A stretch of DNA of 64,000 nucleotides from JAUVPY01 sp034412795 (lineage in GTDB: Bacteria > Chloroflexota > Anaerolineae > 4572-78 > NAK82), in contig DAOUMD010000217.1 of the NCBI GenBank assembly GCA_034412795.1, positions 13,501-77,500 on the forward strand, in the 5' to 3' direction. The notes under the pieces are model-generated. The model worked only from the letters and a program-made list of their open reading frames with translations, was not told the DNA's origin and made no database searches. Below are positions 18,653 to 27,299 of this stretch, one piece after another. Both the position numbers and the translations under genes were made by a program. Within the stretch, counting starts at the first letter, position 1; each line of letters opens with the position of its first letter.

Positions 18653-20125
18653 ATGCGACGCAGAACGCTCATCATCATTATCATAATCATACTTCTGGGG
18701 GTGGCGGCTTACCTGGCGTACACCCAGGTCATTTCGCCATCCGGGGCCCCCACACCGACACCTGAGTTGGTCGATGATTTTGAGACAGTCATCTGGGCTT
18801 CGGGAGAGGTGATACCCGCGAGGTGGGCCAATCTCAGTTTTCCCATCGCCGGACAGATAGTCGAGATACCTGTCTCCGAGGGGGAGGCTGTCACCGCCGG
18901 GACAGTGCTGGCACGGCTGGACACGGCAGAACTGGAAGACGCGGTCGCTGCGGCGGAGGCAGGATTGGAGGCGGCTCAGGCTGACCTGGCACGCCTGAAA
19001 GCGGGAGCTCGCCCGGGTGAGATTACACAGGCCGAAGAGGCGGTGAATTCGGCCGAAGCCGCCCGCGATGGGGCCCAGGCCCAACTGGACCAGGCAAAGG
19101 CAGAACTAGAGCGCCTGAAAAAGGGCGCCCGCCCGGCCGAGATCGCCCAAGCTGAGGAAGCGGTGCACTCAGCCGAGGCTGCCCGCGGCACGGCTCAAGC
19201 CCAACTGGACCAAGCTCAGGCCGAGCTCAAGCGGCTGCTGGCCGGTGCTCGCGAGGAGGAAGTCGAAGCGGCAGGGGCTACAGTCATGAAAGCCGAGGCT
19301 GCTCTGCGCTTGGCTCAGGCCGAGTATGACAAGATCGCCTGGGCCAGCGACGTCGGCACTACCCCGCAGGCACTGGCCCTGGAGACGGCCACCCTGGACT
19401 ATGACGCCGCCAAGGCCAATTACGAGGCGATACTGAACGGCGCCAGGCCGGAGGAGATCGAGGCGGCTCAAGCGGCGGTGGCAGCCGCCAGGTCGAATCT
19501 GGCCCAAGCCGAGGCCGGAGTTAACTCGGCGCAGGCAGCACTCGATTTGGTGCGGGAGGGTGCAAGCCCAGAGCAGATCGCCGCCGCTGAAGCTGCCGTG
19601 GCCCAGGCCCAGGCCAACCTGGCCCAGGCCCAGGCCGGCGTCGGCTCGGCACAGGCAGCGCTCGACCTGCTGTTAGAAGGAGCTACCCCAGAACAGATCG
19701 CTATTGCTGAAGCCGAGGTTGCCCGGGCCGAAGCCAACCTGACCGGCGCGCAAACGGCGCTCGGCCAGGCTATCTTGGTCGCGCCTTTTGACGGCACGGT
19801 GGGCGAAGTATACGTCCGCGCCGGAGAGCAGGTAATCCCCGGATATACGGATCAGTCAGTGATGGCGCTGGGCGATCTGTCTACTATGCAGGTGGAGACG
19901 ACCGACCTGCGCGAGACAGACGTGGGACGCATCGCTGTCGGCCAGGAGGTGGACATCACCTTCGACGCCTTGCCTGACACGCTACAAGGACACGTGGTCT
20001 ACATCAGCCCCAAGGCCAGCAGCGAGCAAGGGGGCGTCAATTACACCACCATCATCAAATTCGACGAGCTTGACCCCCGGCTTCGTTGGGGAATGACGGC
20101 CTACGTTAACATCACGGCGGACTAG
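18653..20125 (+). CDS. Membrane fusion protein (HlyD/MacA type)
   Basis: This 490-residue periplasmic adaptor begins with a run of isoleucines forming a membrane anchor. A biotinyl-lipoyl half-motif follows (FPIAGQIVEIPVSEGEAV), then a very long coiled-coil hairpin made of repeats of ~43 residues ending in GARPxEI/GAxPEQI, and the second lipoyl half (ILVAPFDGTVGEVYVRAGE) with a C-terminal beta-barrel. The coiled coil is longer than in MacA (~370 residues), from repeat expansion. ATG 18653 has an AGGAG site. The ATPase gene starts one base after its stop. Confidence 0.92.
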   Translation: MRRRTLIIIIIIILLGVAAYLAYTQVISPSGAPTPTPELVDDFETVIWASGEVIPARWANLSFPIAGQIVEIPVSEGEAVTAGTVLARLDTAELEDAVAAAEAGLEAAQADLARLKAGARPGEITQAEEAVNSAEAARDGAQAQLDQAKAELERLKKGARPAEIAQAEEAVHSAEAARGTAQAQLDQAQAELKRLLAGAREEEVEAAGATVMKAEAALRLAQAEYDKIAWASDVGTTPQALALETATLDYDAAKANYEAILNGARPEEIEAAQAAVAAARSNLAQAEAGVNSAQAALDLVREGASPEQIAAAEAAVAQAQANLAQAQAGVGSAQAALDLLLEGATPEQIAIAEAEVARAEANLTGAQTALGQAILVAPFDGTVGEVYVRAGEQVIPGYTDQSVMALGDLSTMQVETTDLRETDVGRIAVGQEVDITFDALPDTLQGHVVYISPKASSEQGGVNYTTIIKFDELDPRLRWGMTAYVNITAD

Positions 20126-20126
20126 G

Positions 20127-20993
20127 ATGAGCGAACGACCTACTGTAGTCGAAACACACGATCTGACCAAGATTTACGGGGACGGTGCACAGGTACGCGC
20201 TCTGGATGGCGTGGACCTGACCATCCTCAAGGGTGAATTCCTGACCGTGATGGGGCCATCAGGCAGCGGCAAGAGCACGTTATTAAACATGATCGGCGCG
20301 CTGGATAAGCCCACCAGTGGCCAGGTCATCGTCAACAGCGAAGACCTGGCGACCATCAAAGACGTGGATCGCTTCCGGGCGCGTACTGTGGGCTTTGTCT
20401 TCCAGCTCCACAACCTGCTGCCCGCTCTGACCGCTCGCGAAAATGTCGAAGTCCCCATGCACGGACAGGGTCTGGGCGAAGACGAGATGCGAGAACGCGC
20501 CGAACACTTATTGGGGTTGGTGGGCCTGGCAGACCGGATGCGCCATCTTCCCGGCCAGCTTTCGGGTGGCCAACGCCAAAGGGTAGCCGTGGCGCGGGCG
20601 CTGGCCAACGACCCGGCCATCATACTGGCCGACGAACCCACCGGCAGCCTCGACACCCAAGCTGGGTCCGAGATCACCGACCTGCTGGAAACGATCAACC
20701 GCGACCAGGGCACGACGATTCTCATCGTCACCCACGATCCGAAGGTGGCGCGCCGTACGCGGCGCATCCTCACCATGCACGACGGCAAAGTTGCAGACGA
20801 CCACCGGGTCGAGAGTCTGGTGAAGGAGGATCTGCGTGAACTGGCCCGCTCCCGGCTGGGCAGAATGCTTCTCGACGGAGCCGAGGATGAGGTACTGGCC
20901 GAGGTGGGGCTGGGTGAGGACGAAGGGGAAGCGGCTATCGAAGCTTTGCGCCGGCTGCTGGACCGGACTATGGCGAAGAAAGCCAATGAATGA
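20127..20993 (+). CDS. ABC transporter ATPase (MacB/LolD type)
   Basis: This 288-residue ATPase shows Walker A GPSGSGKST, the Q-loop FVFQLHNLLPALTARENV, the signature LSGGQRQRVAVARAL, Walker B IILADEPTGSLD and the switch His in IVTHD. All belong to the LolD/MacB branch. A ~60-residue C-terminal extension (after DDHRVESLVKEDL), rich in acidic residues, is not part of the usual domain. It completes the exporter operon with the two genes upstream. Confidence 0.95.
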   Translation: MSERPTVVETHDLTKIYGDGAQVRALDGVDLTILKGEFLTVMGPSGSGKSTLLNMIGALDKPTSGQVIVNSEDLATIKDVDRFRARTVGFVFQLHNLLPALTARENVEVPMHGQGLGEDEMRERAEHLLGLVGLADRMRHLPGQLSGGQRQRVAVARALANDPAIILADEPTGSLDTQAGSEITDLLETINRDQGTTILIVTHDPKVARRTRRILTMHDGKVADDHRVESLVKEDLRELARSRLGRMLLDGAEDEVLAEVGLGEDEGEAAIEALRRLLDRTMAKKANE

Positions 20994-21037
20994 ATTCATC
21001 GGCTGATACAGAAAGTGCGTTTTGCCAAGAGAACTGG

Positions 21038-21225
21038 TTGACAATTTGACTTGCTTTGCCAGACAAATTCGTAAAACGTAAGGCGTAAAGCGTAATGATT
21101 CTGGGCGAATGCGCCTTGCAAATGGGCCTTTACGCATGTTAACAACATTACGCATCACGTTTTACGTTTTACGAGGTTACTTTTTTTGATTTGACCGGTA
21201 AAAAGTGTCAACCCAATAGTGAACC
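21038..21225 (+). repeat. ~185-bp element, copy A (left border of the accessory island)
   Basis: This copy runs from TTGACAATTTG to CAATAGTGAACC. The same sequence is present in the opposite orientation at 36200-36373, with near-identical ends and a more diverged middle. The middle contains 7-bp tandem repeats (CGTAAAA/CGTAAGG units at 21070-21097) facing the inverse units (TTTTACG, 21146-21173), so it can fold into a long hairpin. No ORF is seen. Confidence 0.85.
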
Positions 21226-21230
21226 ATCCC

Positions 21231-21276
21231 TTCAACAGGTTTCGTATATCAGCGGGGTGTTTCAACGCCCCGCGAC
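21231..21276 (-). repeat. REP-like unit, family R3 copy 1
   Basis: Read on the minus strand it carries AGTCGCGGGGCGTTGAAACA and continues CCCCGCTGATAT then AAACCTGTT. The same unit recurs at 32979-33043 and 33149-33215. It abuts copy A of the long inverted element and supplies the last codons and stop of the phosphatase gene. Confidence 0.8.
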
Positions 21277-21833
21277 TTTTTCTTCTCCAACGCGAAGCGC
21301 TCCAGGACCTCTACCTGGGGTGGCGTGGGTTTGATGAAAGGCCGGGCATTGCGGATGAGCGACCACGCCTGGTCCGGGCTCAGCCCGGTGCTGACCAGAT
21401 AGGCGGCGGCCATGGTCGGGGCGCGCCCCACACCGCTGGCACAATGCACGTAAACCCTCCCCCCTCCATCGATGGCCTGGCGGATGAAATCGGCGCCAGT
21501 GCATAGTTGGTCGAGCGTAGGCGCGTGGTCATCGTGGGTGGGCAGCCACAGATATGCCTCAGGCGTGATCCCATGGGCGGCATCGTCGAATTCACTCCGC
21601 ATGTTCACGTCGGCGGTTAGGCCGCGCGCCGCCAGCCAGCGCCAGCCGCGGGCGTTGATCTGCCCCCCCACGTAGAGTTGCGGCGTTACCGGGCAATAGC
21701 GTAATACCGGGCGGCCCACGGTCCATAGATAGAGACGGGTCCAGGCCCAGTTGAAGGTTACCCACAGGCCGTGATGACGCCCACGCCAGGCCACGATCCT
21801 GAGCCCCTTGACGGCCAAGCGTACCGGGTTCAC
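21249..21833 (-). CDS. Dual-specificity protein phosphatase
   Basis: This 194-residue protein has the cysteine phosphatase signature HCASGVGRAP (HCxxGxxR) with the general-acid Asp region around THDDHAPT. Short hydrophobic stretches near residues 8-40 may hold it at the membrane. The start is GTG 21833, overlapping the stop of the GH57 gene by one base. The last residues, KSRGVETPR, are encoded by a dispersed repeat, so the original C-terminus was probably replaced. The substrate is unknown; pairing with a GH57 gene hints at a phospho-glycan or glycogen-related role. Confidence 0.85.
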   Translation of the reverse strand: MNPVRLAVKGLRIVAWRGRHHGLWVTFNWAWTRLYLWTVGRPVLRYCPVTPQLYVGGQINARGWRWLAARGLTADVNMRSEFDDAAHGITPEAYLWLPTHDDHAPTLDQLCTGADFIRQAIDGGGRVYVHCASGVGRAPTMAAAYLVSTGLSPDQAWSLIRNARPFIKPTPPQVEVLERFALEKKKSRGVETPR

Positions 21834-24061
21834 TAACTCACCTCAACCAGCTCGAAGTTGTGCAGTGTATCGGATGGGATGGACTCGATGACGCGGCCAT
21901 CACGGGACAGTGCCGCCGCCACGCGCACCTGTCCCCCAAGCCGCAGGCCGAGGGCGCCCAGAGGCAGACACACCTCCCAGGCTCGTTCGCCGGCAGCGCT
22001 CTCGAGGGCGGCCTCAATTTCGAGCCAGCTCCCGCGCTCGCTGACCAGTTTTAAGGCCGCACCGAAGCCCGGAGACAAGTCGACTCGCCAGTTGGCATCG
22101 AAGGGCGTGGGCGGCAGCTCCCCCTCCAGGACAGGGAAGATGAGTTGCTCGGCGCCGTCCGGGTCAACTCCCAAGAAGAGGCTGACGTCATACAGACCGA
22201 TGGCGGTCCACGTCTCTACGCGAAAATAAAGACTGGTGGGACTGTAGCCAAAGAAGAGACGGCGCAGCTCGCCGGCCTCGGCACGCTGCATGGCACCCGT
22301 CGAAGCCGCGGGTTCGAGAAAACCGGCCCCGGTCCACTCCAAACTGGCCTCGTCGCTCCCCGCCAGATGGGGCGCAATATAGCTGCTTGGGGAGCGGTAG
22401 TCCTGGCGCGCGGCAAGCCCCTGGATGGGATCGGTCAGCCAGGGGGGCACCGGCCGGCCGATGGCGAAATAGACGCCCGCCAGATGCTCGCGGAAGGCCT
22501 GGTCGAACAGATGATCCTGGCCGCTCACATTACGGCTGTAATACCACCAGAACCAATCGCTGCCCTCGGCGATGTAGATTTGGCGCCAGGCGGTCTCCAA
22601 CACGTCGAAGCCGGCACCCGGTGTGGCGTTTTGCCAGGCGACCAATTCATCACGCACCCGACCCAACACCTCCCAGGCGCGGTTCTGTTCGGCCTCGCCG
22701 ATCCAGGTCTCCAGATTGCCGCCAATCCAGGACCCGGTCGCCAGGTCCCGGATCGTTTCGCGCGGCGGAAACTGTTCCAGGTATTCTGAGACGGTGACGG
22801 TCTGGATGTCCTCTTCCTCGCCCAGCCGCCGGTAGAGGTGATGCAGAAACGGGTCGCCGTAGTCAGGGTAGCTCTCCCAGCAATTCTCGCCGTCGAGGAC
22901 GATGGAGACCAAATAAGGATGATCGGGATCGTTTAGCCGCTGGCGGATGACGTCCAACCGGTGCATCAAGTCCTCGGCCGCATCCCGGCCGGGCATACCC
23001 TGGTAGACAAAACCGATACGATCGGAGAGGACGTGGTCGCGGAAGATGGCGGCCAGGGGCTGGGCGCTGGAGGCTGGACGCTGGGGGCCAGAGGCTATAG
23101 TATAGGGCTGGTAGAGGACGTGGGGATTGTTGGCGTGGCCGTAGGGGTCGCGCTCGATACCGACACCCAGGGAGCGGGCCAGGATGGCTTCGTCGGTGGC
23201 GAACCAGCGGATGCCGTGGCGGGCCAGGATAGGCAACATCTCAGGACAGACGGAGCCTTCCGACGGCCACATGCCGCGTGGTGCCTGGCTAAAATACGCC
23301 TGGTGGGCTTCTACGGCGCGGCGCACCTGCTCGACGGCATCCTCAGCGTGACGGAAAAAGTTGTTCGGCAGGGGGAGACCGGGACTGGCCCGATGGGCTG
23401 TGCCCGTGTCGATGAGCAAGGGCAAAATGGGATGAAAATAGGGTGAAGTGATTAGTTCGATCTGGCCCCGGTCGCGCAGGTGGCTGTACAGGGGAACCAC
23501 GTTCGCCACGTAATCCTTTTGCTTGTTCAAGATCAGGTTAATATCGTCTTGCGTGAAGTTCCGGTCCTTCTCAACCAGGGCGCGCAGCTCTGGGTCATAC
23601 TCCAAGGCCACATGGTCGAGCCAGACCAGGTTGAACCAGGCCACCAGGTCGCGGTAGAAGTCCTTGCCCAGCAGACGGTGGTCGCCCCGCGCCTGGTGTC
23701 GCAATTCCAGCAACTGGCTGTAACGCGGGTAACGGCGCACCACCCTCTCCCAATTGGCGTTGAAGAAAAAGGAGAGCAGGTAGGCCCTATCACTATCAGA
23801 CCAGGCCTCCTGGCGACTGAGGGCCAGCGCCCGGTCGACGGCTCCAGCGTGGGCGTACTCCAGGATCTGCTCCACCAGGCAGGGCACAAAATTAAACGTC
23901 GCCTTCACCTCGGGATACTGGGCCAGCACCTCGGCCATGTGGATGTATTCCTTGGCGCCATGCAGCCGCGCCCAGGGCAGGATGTACTCGCCGCTGGCGA
24001 AGTCCTTGTAATAGGGCTGGTGCATGTGCCACACAAAGGCGACGTATAGAGGGTGCGACAA
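21833..24061 (-). CDS. Glycoside hydrolase family 57 protein
   Basis: This ~742-residue enzyme begins YVAFVWHMHQPYY, the first GH57 motif with its catalytic-site His. MWPSEGSVCPEML, GIRWFATDEAIL and VLDGENCWESYPDYGDPFL are further family blocks; the Asp in ATDE is the likely acid/base. A C-terminal ~150-residue beta-rich domain follows. Expected activity is on alpha-glucans (amylase, branching or glucanotransferase). I prefer TTG 24061, with GGGAGG 9 bases upstream, to GTG 24106, which has no ribosome site. Confidence 0.9.
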   Translation of the reverse strand: MSHPLYVAFVWHMHQPYYKDFASGEYILPWARLHGAKEYIHMAEVLAQYPEVKATFNFVPCLVEQILEYAHAGAVDRALALSRQEAWSDSDRAYLLSFFFNANWERVVRRYPRYSQLLELRHQARGDHRLLGKDFYRDLVAWFNLVWLDHVALEYDPELRALVEKDRNFTQDDINLILNKQKDYVANVVPLYSHLRDRGQIELITSPYFHPILPLLIDTGTAHRASPGLPLPNNFFRHAEDAVEQVRRAVEAHQAYFSQAPRGMWPSEGSVCPEMLPILARHGIRWFATDEAILARSLGVGIERDPYGHANNPHVLYQPYTIASGPQRPASSAQPLAAIFRDHVLSDRIGFVYQGMPGRDAAEDLMHRLDVIRQRLNDPDHPYLVSIVLDGENCWESYPDYGDPFLHHLYRRLGEEEDIQTVTVSEYLEQFPPRETIRDLATGSWIGGNLETWIGEAEQNRAWEVLGRVRDELVAWQNATPGAGFDVLETAWRQIYIAEGSDWFWWYYSRNVSGQDHLFDQAFREHLAGVYFAIGRPVPPWLTDPIQGLAARQDYRSPSSYIAPHLAGSDEASLEWTGAGFLEPAASTGAMQRAEAGELRRLFFGYSPTSLYFRVETWTAIGLYDVSLFLGVDPDGAEQLIFPVLEGELPPTPFDANWRVDLSPGFGAALKLVSERGSWLEIEAALESAAGERAWEVCLPLGALGLRLGGQVRVAAALSRDGRVIESIPSDTLHNFELVEVS

Positions 24062-24129
24062 GGCGTAGCGCCTCCCGATTCGACGTATTGAGGTTGAATG
24101 TACCACAGAGGTGGCGGTGGCGTCAAATG

Positions 24130-24206
24130 GCGAATGATGAATGGTGAATGACGAATAACGAACGACGAACGACGAACGACGAATGACGAATGGCGAATAG
24201 AGAATT
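24130..24206. repeat. Array of about eleven 7-bp tandem repeats
   Basis: Degenerate units of CGAAYGA (for example CGAATGA, CGAACGA) follow one another without gaps between the divergent GH57 and TIR-SUMF1 genes. Unit length 7 is not a codon multiple and no ORF uses it. Confidence 0.8.
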
Positions 24207-24219
24207 CCTCACAAAAGCA

Positions 24220-24248
24220 TTGAAACTGGCGGGTAAATGTGATACAAT
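24220..24248 (+). promoter_or_regulatory. TIR-SUMF1 gene promoter
   Basis: TTGAAA (24220-24225), 17 bp, TACAAT (24243-24248), 64 bases before the start codon. It may also serve the following five genes, as the gap after the TIR gene is only 35 bases. Confidence 0.6.
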
Positions 24249-24312
24249 GAACCAAGATGGTCACGCTGCCTACGGGAATCGCCACCTTGCTGGAAGCACA
24301 TGAGGCCAGTTG

Positions 24313-25521
24313 ATGTTGAACGAGCGCAAGCCACGCACCTTCCTATGCCACGCCAAAGAAGATAAAGAGCGGGTGAGGGAGTTGTATCACCAATTAAAAG
24401 AGGCCGGTTATCACCCCTGGCTGGACGAGGAGGATCTGCTGCCGGGCCAGGACTGGGACCTCGAAATCCGGCGTGCCATCCACAGTTCAGGGTTCTTTCT
24501 GGCGTGCCTGTCGAAGGACTCCATCGATAAACGGGGCTATGTCCAGAAGGAACTCAAGATGGGGCTCGACGTCCTTGATGAGATGCCGGAGGGCAAGATC
24601 TATCTCATCCCGGTTCGGCTCGAAGATTGTGCGGTACCCGACCGGTTAGGGTCCCGGCAGTGGGTTGATCTCTTCGAAGCGCGTGGCTTTGAAAAGCTCA
24701 AGAGGGCTCTGGATTTTGAGCTTGGGCCACGCCTGGCACAATCAGAGCCAGCGCCGATAGCGCCTATTTGCCAACCCTTCGAGCCGGAGCTGATCCTCAT
24801 CCCCGCCGGCGAGTTCCTGATGGGCAGCGATCCCAAGAAGGACAAAGACGCGCGTGACAACGAGCAGCCCCAGCACACCGTGTACCTGCCCGATTACTAC
24901 ATCGCCAAGACACCGGTGACCAACGCCCAATACGTGCCTTTCGTGCAGGCTACCTTCCGCAAGCCGCCAGACCATTGGGAGGATCGGATACCGCCACCCG
25001 GGAAAGAAAATCACCCCTTAGTTAACGTAGCTTGGCACGAAGCTATCACTTTCTGCCAATGGCTGACCAATGTAACCGGCAAAGCCTACAGGCTGCCCAG
25101 CGAGGCCGAATGGGAAAAGGCGGCGCGGGGCCCGGACGGGCGGATCTGGCCGTGGGGTGACCGTTGGGATGCGGAGTTGTGCAATTCTCTGAAAGGAAGT
25201 CCAGGCGGCACCACACCGGTAGGAGCTTACCCGGATGGGGCCAGCCTCTATGGCATTCTGGACATGGCCGGCAATGTGTGGGAATGGTGTGCTACAAAGG
25301 CATCTGGGAGGATGCCTAGGCCGTACCCCTACGACGTTTTAGAAGACGAATGGTCGGCGGATGATCTTGAAGGGAATGAAGATCGGGTGCTTCGGGGCGG
25401 CTCGTGGGGTGACGATGAGAACTACGCCCGTTGTGCCTTCCGCCTGAGCTACGGCCCATATGACAGCTATAACTACATTGGATTTCGCCTGGTTTCCCCC
25501 GCCCAAGGTTCCGGATGCTGA
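24313..25521 (+). CDS. TIR domain - formylglycine-generating-enzyme-like (SUMF1) fusion
   Basis: This 402-residue protein has an N-terminal TIR domain (PRTFLCHAKEDKERVRELYHQLKEAG split over WLDEEDLLPGQDWDLEI). Glu80 in GYVQKELKMG is the candidate NADase glutamate. From ~150 an FGE/SUMF1 domain follows: LILIPAGEFLMGSD, KTPVTNAQYVPF, YRLPSEAEWEKAARG, DMAGNVWEWC, RVLRGGSWGDDE. TIR-SUMF1 proteins are common in Chloroflexota and cyanobacteria. The FGE-like part is likely a binding scaffold rather than a sulfatase activator, as no sulfatase is nearby. Bacterial TIR proteins often cause NAD depletion during phage defence, which fits the neighbourhood. Confidence 0.88.
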   Translation: MLNERKPRTFLCHAKEDKERVRELYHQLKEAGYHPWLDEEDLLPGQDWDLEIRRAIHSSGFFLACLSKDSIDKRGYVQKELKMGLDVLDEMPEGKIYLIPVRLEDCAVPDRLGSRQWVDLFEARGFEKLKRALDFELGPRLAQSEPAPIAPICQPFEPELILIPAGEFLMGSDPKKDKDARDNEQPQHTVYLPDYYIAKTPVTNAQYVPFVQATFRKPPDHWEDRIPPPGKENHPLVNVAWHEAITFCQWLTNVTGKAYRLPSEAEWEKAARGPDGRIWPWGDRWDAELCNSLKGSPGGTTPVGAYPDGASLYGILDMAGNVWEWCATKASGRMPRPYPYDVLEDEWSADDLEGNEDRVLRGGSWGDDENYARCAFRLSYGPYDSYNYIGFRLVSPAQGSGC

Positions 25522-25556
25522 ATTCCTGCTAGATTAAGATAATTGGTATAGAAAGT

Positions 25557-26012
25557 ATGAATCTAGTAACCCATTCTCATAGGTCTGCAGAGGACGTTTT
25601 ACCCAAAGCGGTTGTCCGGTCACTCATCGACTGCGTTCAAAAGCTAGAGTTCGAATTTACGCACGGCTGTTCTAGCAGACTTAGAGAGCAAATCTTGGAC
25701 ACACTGAGATTGCTCGGCTGGTCAGATAGAGTACGCCTGACCGCACACTCAAAAATAACAATAACAGCGATGCATAGCAACGTTGCACTCTGCCTGCAAA
25801 CCGGAAATATGAGCCGGTTCTATGCGGACTTGTTGAAGCTAGAATATCTGTTCAAAGACAGAAAAGCTATTGCTGCTGTCTACATAATTCCGACAAAAAG
25901 AAGAGCCAGAGAAATGGGCAGCAATCTGGCCCACTTTGAGAGATTTGTAGAAGAACTTGACCTTTTCAAAGATATTATTACAGTTCCGACCCTGGTAATA
26001 GGGTTAGAGTAG
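25557..26012 (+). CDS. BglII/BstYI-like fold protein with altered catalytic motif (cassette gene 1)
   Basis: The 151-residue protein is recognisable from NVALCLQTGNMSRFYADLLK and AIAAVYIIPTKRRAREMGS, which align by eye with the ExQ-FGN and IxxGVxIxPxK-MSS blocks of BglII/BstYI-type restriction enzymes. Gln81 is kept, but the Glu two residues before it is Cys79 and the upstream Asp position is Thr. It may therefore bind DNA without cutting. It opens a low-GC, same-strand cassette of five genes, 35 bases after the TIR-SUMF1 gene. Family call is mine, not searched. Confidence 0.6.
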   Translation: MNLVTHSHRSAEDVLPKAVVRSLIDCVQKLEFEFTHGCSSRLREQILDTLRLLGWSDRVRLTAHSKITITAMHSNVALCLQTGNMSRFYADLLKLEYLFKDRKAIAAVYIIPTKRRAREMGSNLAHFERFVEELDLFKDIITVPTLVIGLE

Positions 26013-26021
26013 GAGGCTTCG

Positions 26022-27299
26022 ATGACTTACACTGTGGAAGTACCGCTGGGATGGCCGTTGCCAAAAAGATACCACTTCCTGGAAGAACTAAAAGAAGAGA
26101 AGGGGAACTACGCGCATAAACTCAGTTTTCAAAACCGGACGATTACTTTGCAGGTCTATCCCGTTCCAATAGATTTGCCCAAATACCGACTTGCGAACGG
26201 AAGAACTCAAGCCGCACAGGAGGAGTATTTGGCCAATCACCCAGATTTTCCCGCTGACTTCTTCAGCAGAGATAAGGAGTCGGATGAAGCACAAGCTGTC
26301 CAGCATAAGCTTCTCTCCGACCTGTTAGAGACGCCAACGGTTAACTTGCTCAGCTACTTCAAATCTAATCAACAAACAGAACCCTTAATACTGTCCAATG
26401 AAGGCTATGTAGTTAACGGGAATAGAAGATTATGTGCAATTCGTTTGCTCCATTTTGGGGATAAGGAGAAATTCCCCCATTTCTCGCATGTAGATGTTGT
26501 GGTACTTCCGCGTTGCGATGACAAGGATATAGATGAGCTAGAAGCTCACCTTCAAATACAGCCTGACATAAAACAGGAATATACCTGGATTACAACAGCG
26601 TGTATGCTGAGAGCACGTCAAGGACGACATGGGTATTCTTATAAGGATTTAGCATCGCTTTACGACATACCACAAAAAAAAGTACGCGAATATCTCGATT
26701 TACTGGCGCATGTAGATGATTACCTAAGGGACCGTGGTAAAGAAAAACAGTATCATCTTGTTGAGAAAGACGAGTTTGCCTTCAAAAAACTGAAGCAAGG
26801 AAGGAATGCATTGAAGAAGAGTGATGAAAAGGACTTGTTTACACAGCTTTCATACCTCTTGATCGATGGCACAGAAATTGAGGGCAGGCTTTATGACCGC
26901 ATTCCTAATGTGAAGGACTATCTCCCGCAGATCAGTGCCGAACTCGCTGAACAATTACCTGTGGAGACAGCCAATGATGAAACTGTTGAAGAGGAATATG
27001 ACTTATTTGGCTCGCATTCAAGCCCCCTCGCACCACTTGTGGAAGTCGTGAAAAAACCAGAACATGAGCAGGAAGTAATAGAGATCATTCAGGATGTCAT
27101 TGAACGAGAAGAACGGAAACAGAAGGAAAAGAAGAAAGCCAACTATGTTCTGACTGAAGTACGAAGTGCTAATACAAGTTTGAAGAATGCAACAAACTGC
27201 ATAGATAGTGAATCAGAGACCAAAGGTTTGAAGGAACAACTCGATTCAATAGAACGGTCTGTGAAAAAACTAAGGGAGTGGCTCGCAGAGCATGCTTGA
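26022..27299 (+). CDS. ParB/Srx-fold nuclease-like protein (cassette gene 2)
   Basis: The 425-residue protein has an N-terminal ParB-like core with PLILSNEGYVVNGNRRLCAI; Gly133-Asn-Arg-Arg136 matches the GxRR-type nucleotide-binding motif of ParB-fold proteins. A helix-turn-helix-like region follows (YSYKDLASLYDIPQKKVREY), then a charged C-terminal part with coiled-coil character (EREERKQKEKKKANY; KGLKEQLDSIERSVKKLREW). It may read DNA or a nucleotide signal. Its stop overlaps the helicase start by eight bases. Base composition is AT-richer than in the flanks. Confidence 0.7.
   Translation: MTYTVEVPLGWPLPKRYHFLEELKEEKGNYAHKLSFQNRTITLQVYPVPIDLPKYRLANGRTQAAQEEYLANHPDFPADFFSRDKESDEAQAVQHKLLSDLLETPTVNLLSYFKSNQQTEPLILSNEGYVVNGNRRLCAIRLLHFGDKEKFPHFSHVDVVVLPRCDDKDIDELEAHLQIQPDIKQEYTWITTACMLRARQGRHGYSYKDLASLYDIPQKKVREYLDLLAHVDDYLRDRGKEKQYHLVEKDEFAFKKLKQGRNALKKSDEKDLFTQLSYLLIDGTEIEGRLYDRIPNVKDYLPQISAELAEQLPVETANDETVEEEYDLFGSHSSPLAPLVEVVKKPEHEQEVIEIIQDVIEREERKQKEKKKANYVLTEVRSANTSLKNATNCIDSESETKGLKEQLDSIERSVKKLREWLAEHA

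Noticed and set aside
24313..25521. Sulfatase-maturing enzyme
   Set aside because: The FGE-like domain is fused to TIR and no sulfatase is nearby; such fusions are typical of conflict-related proteins.
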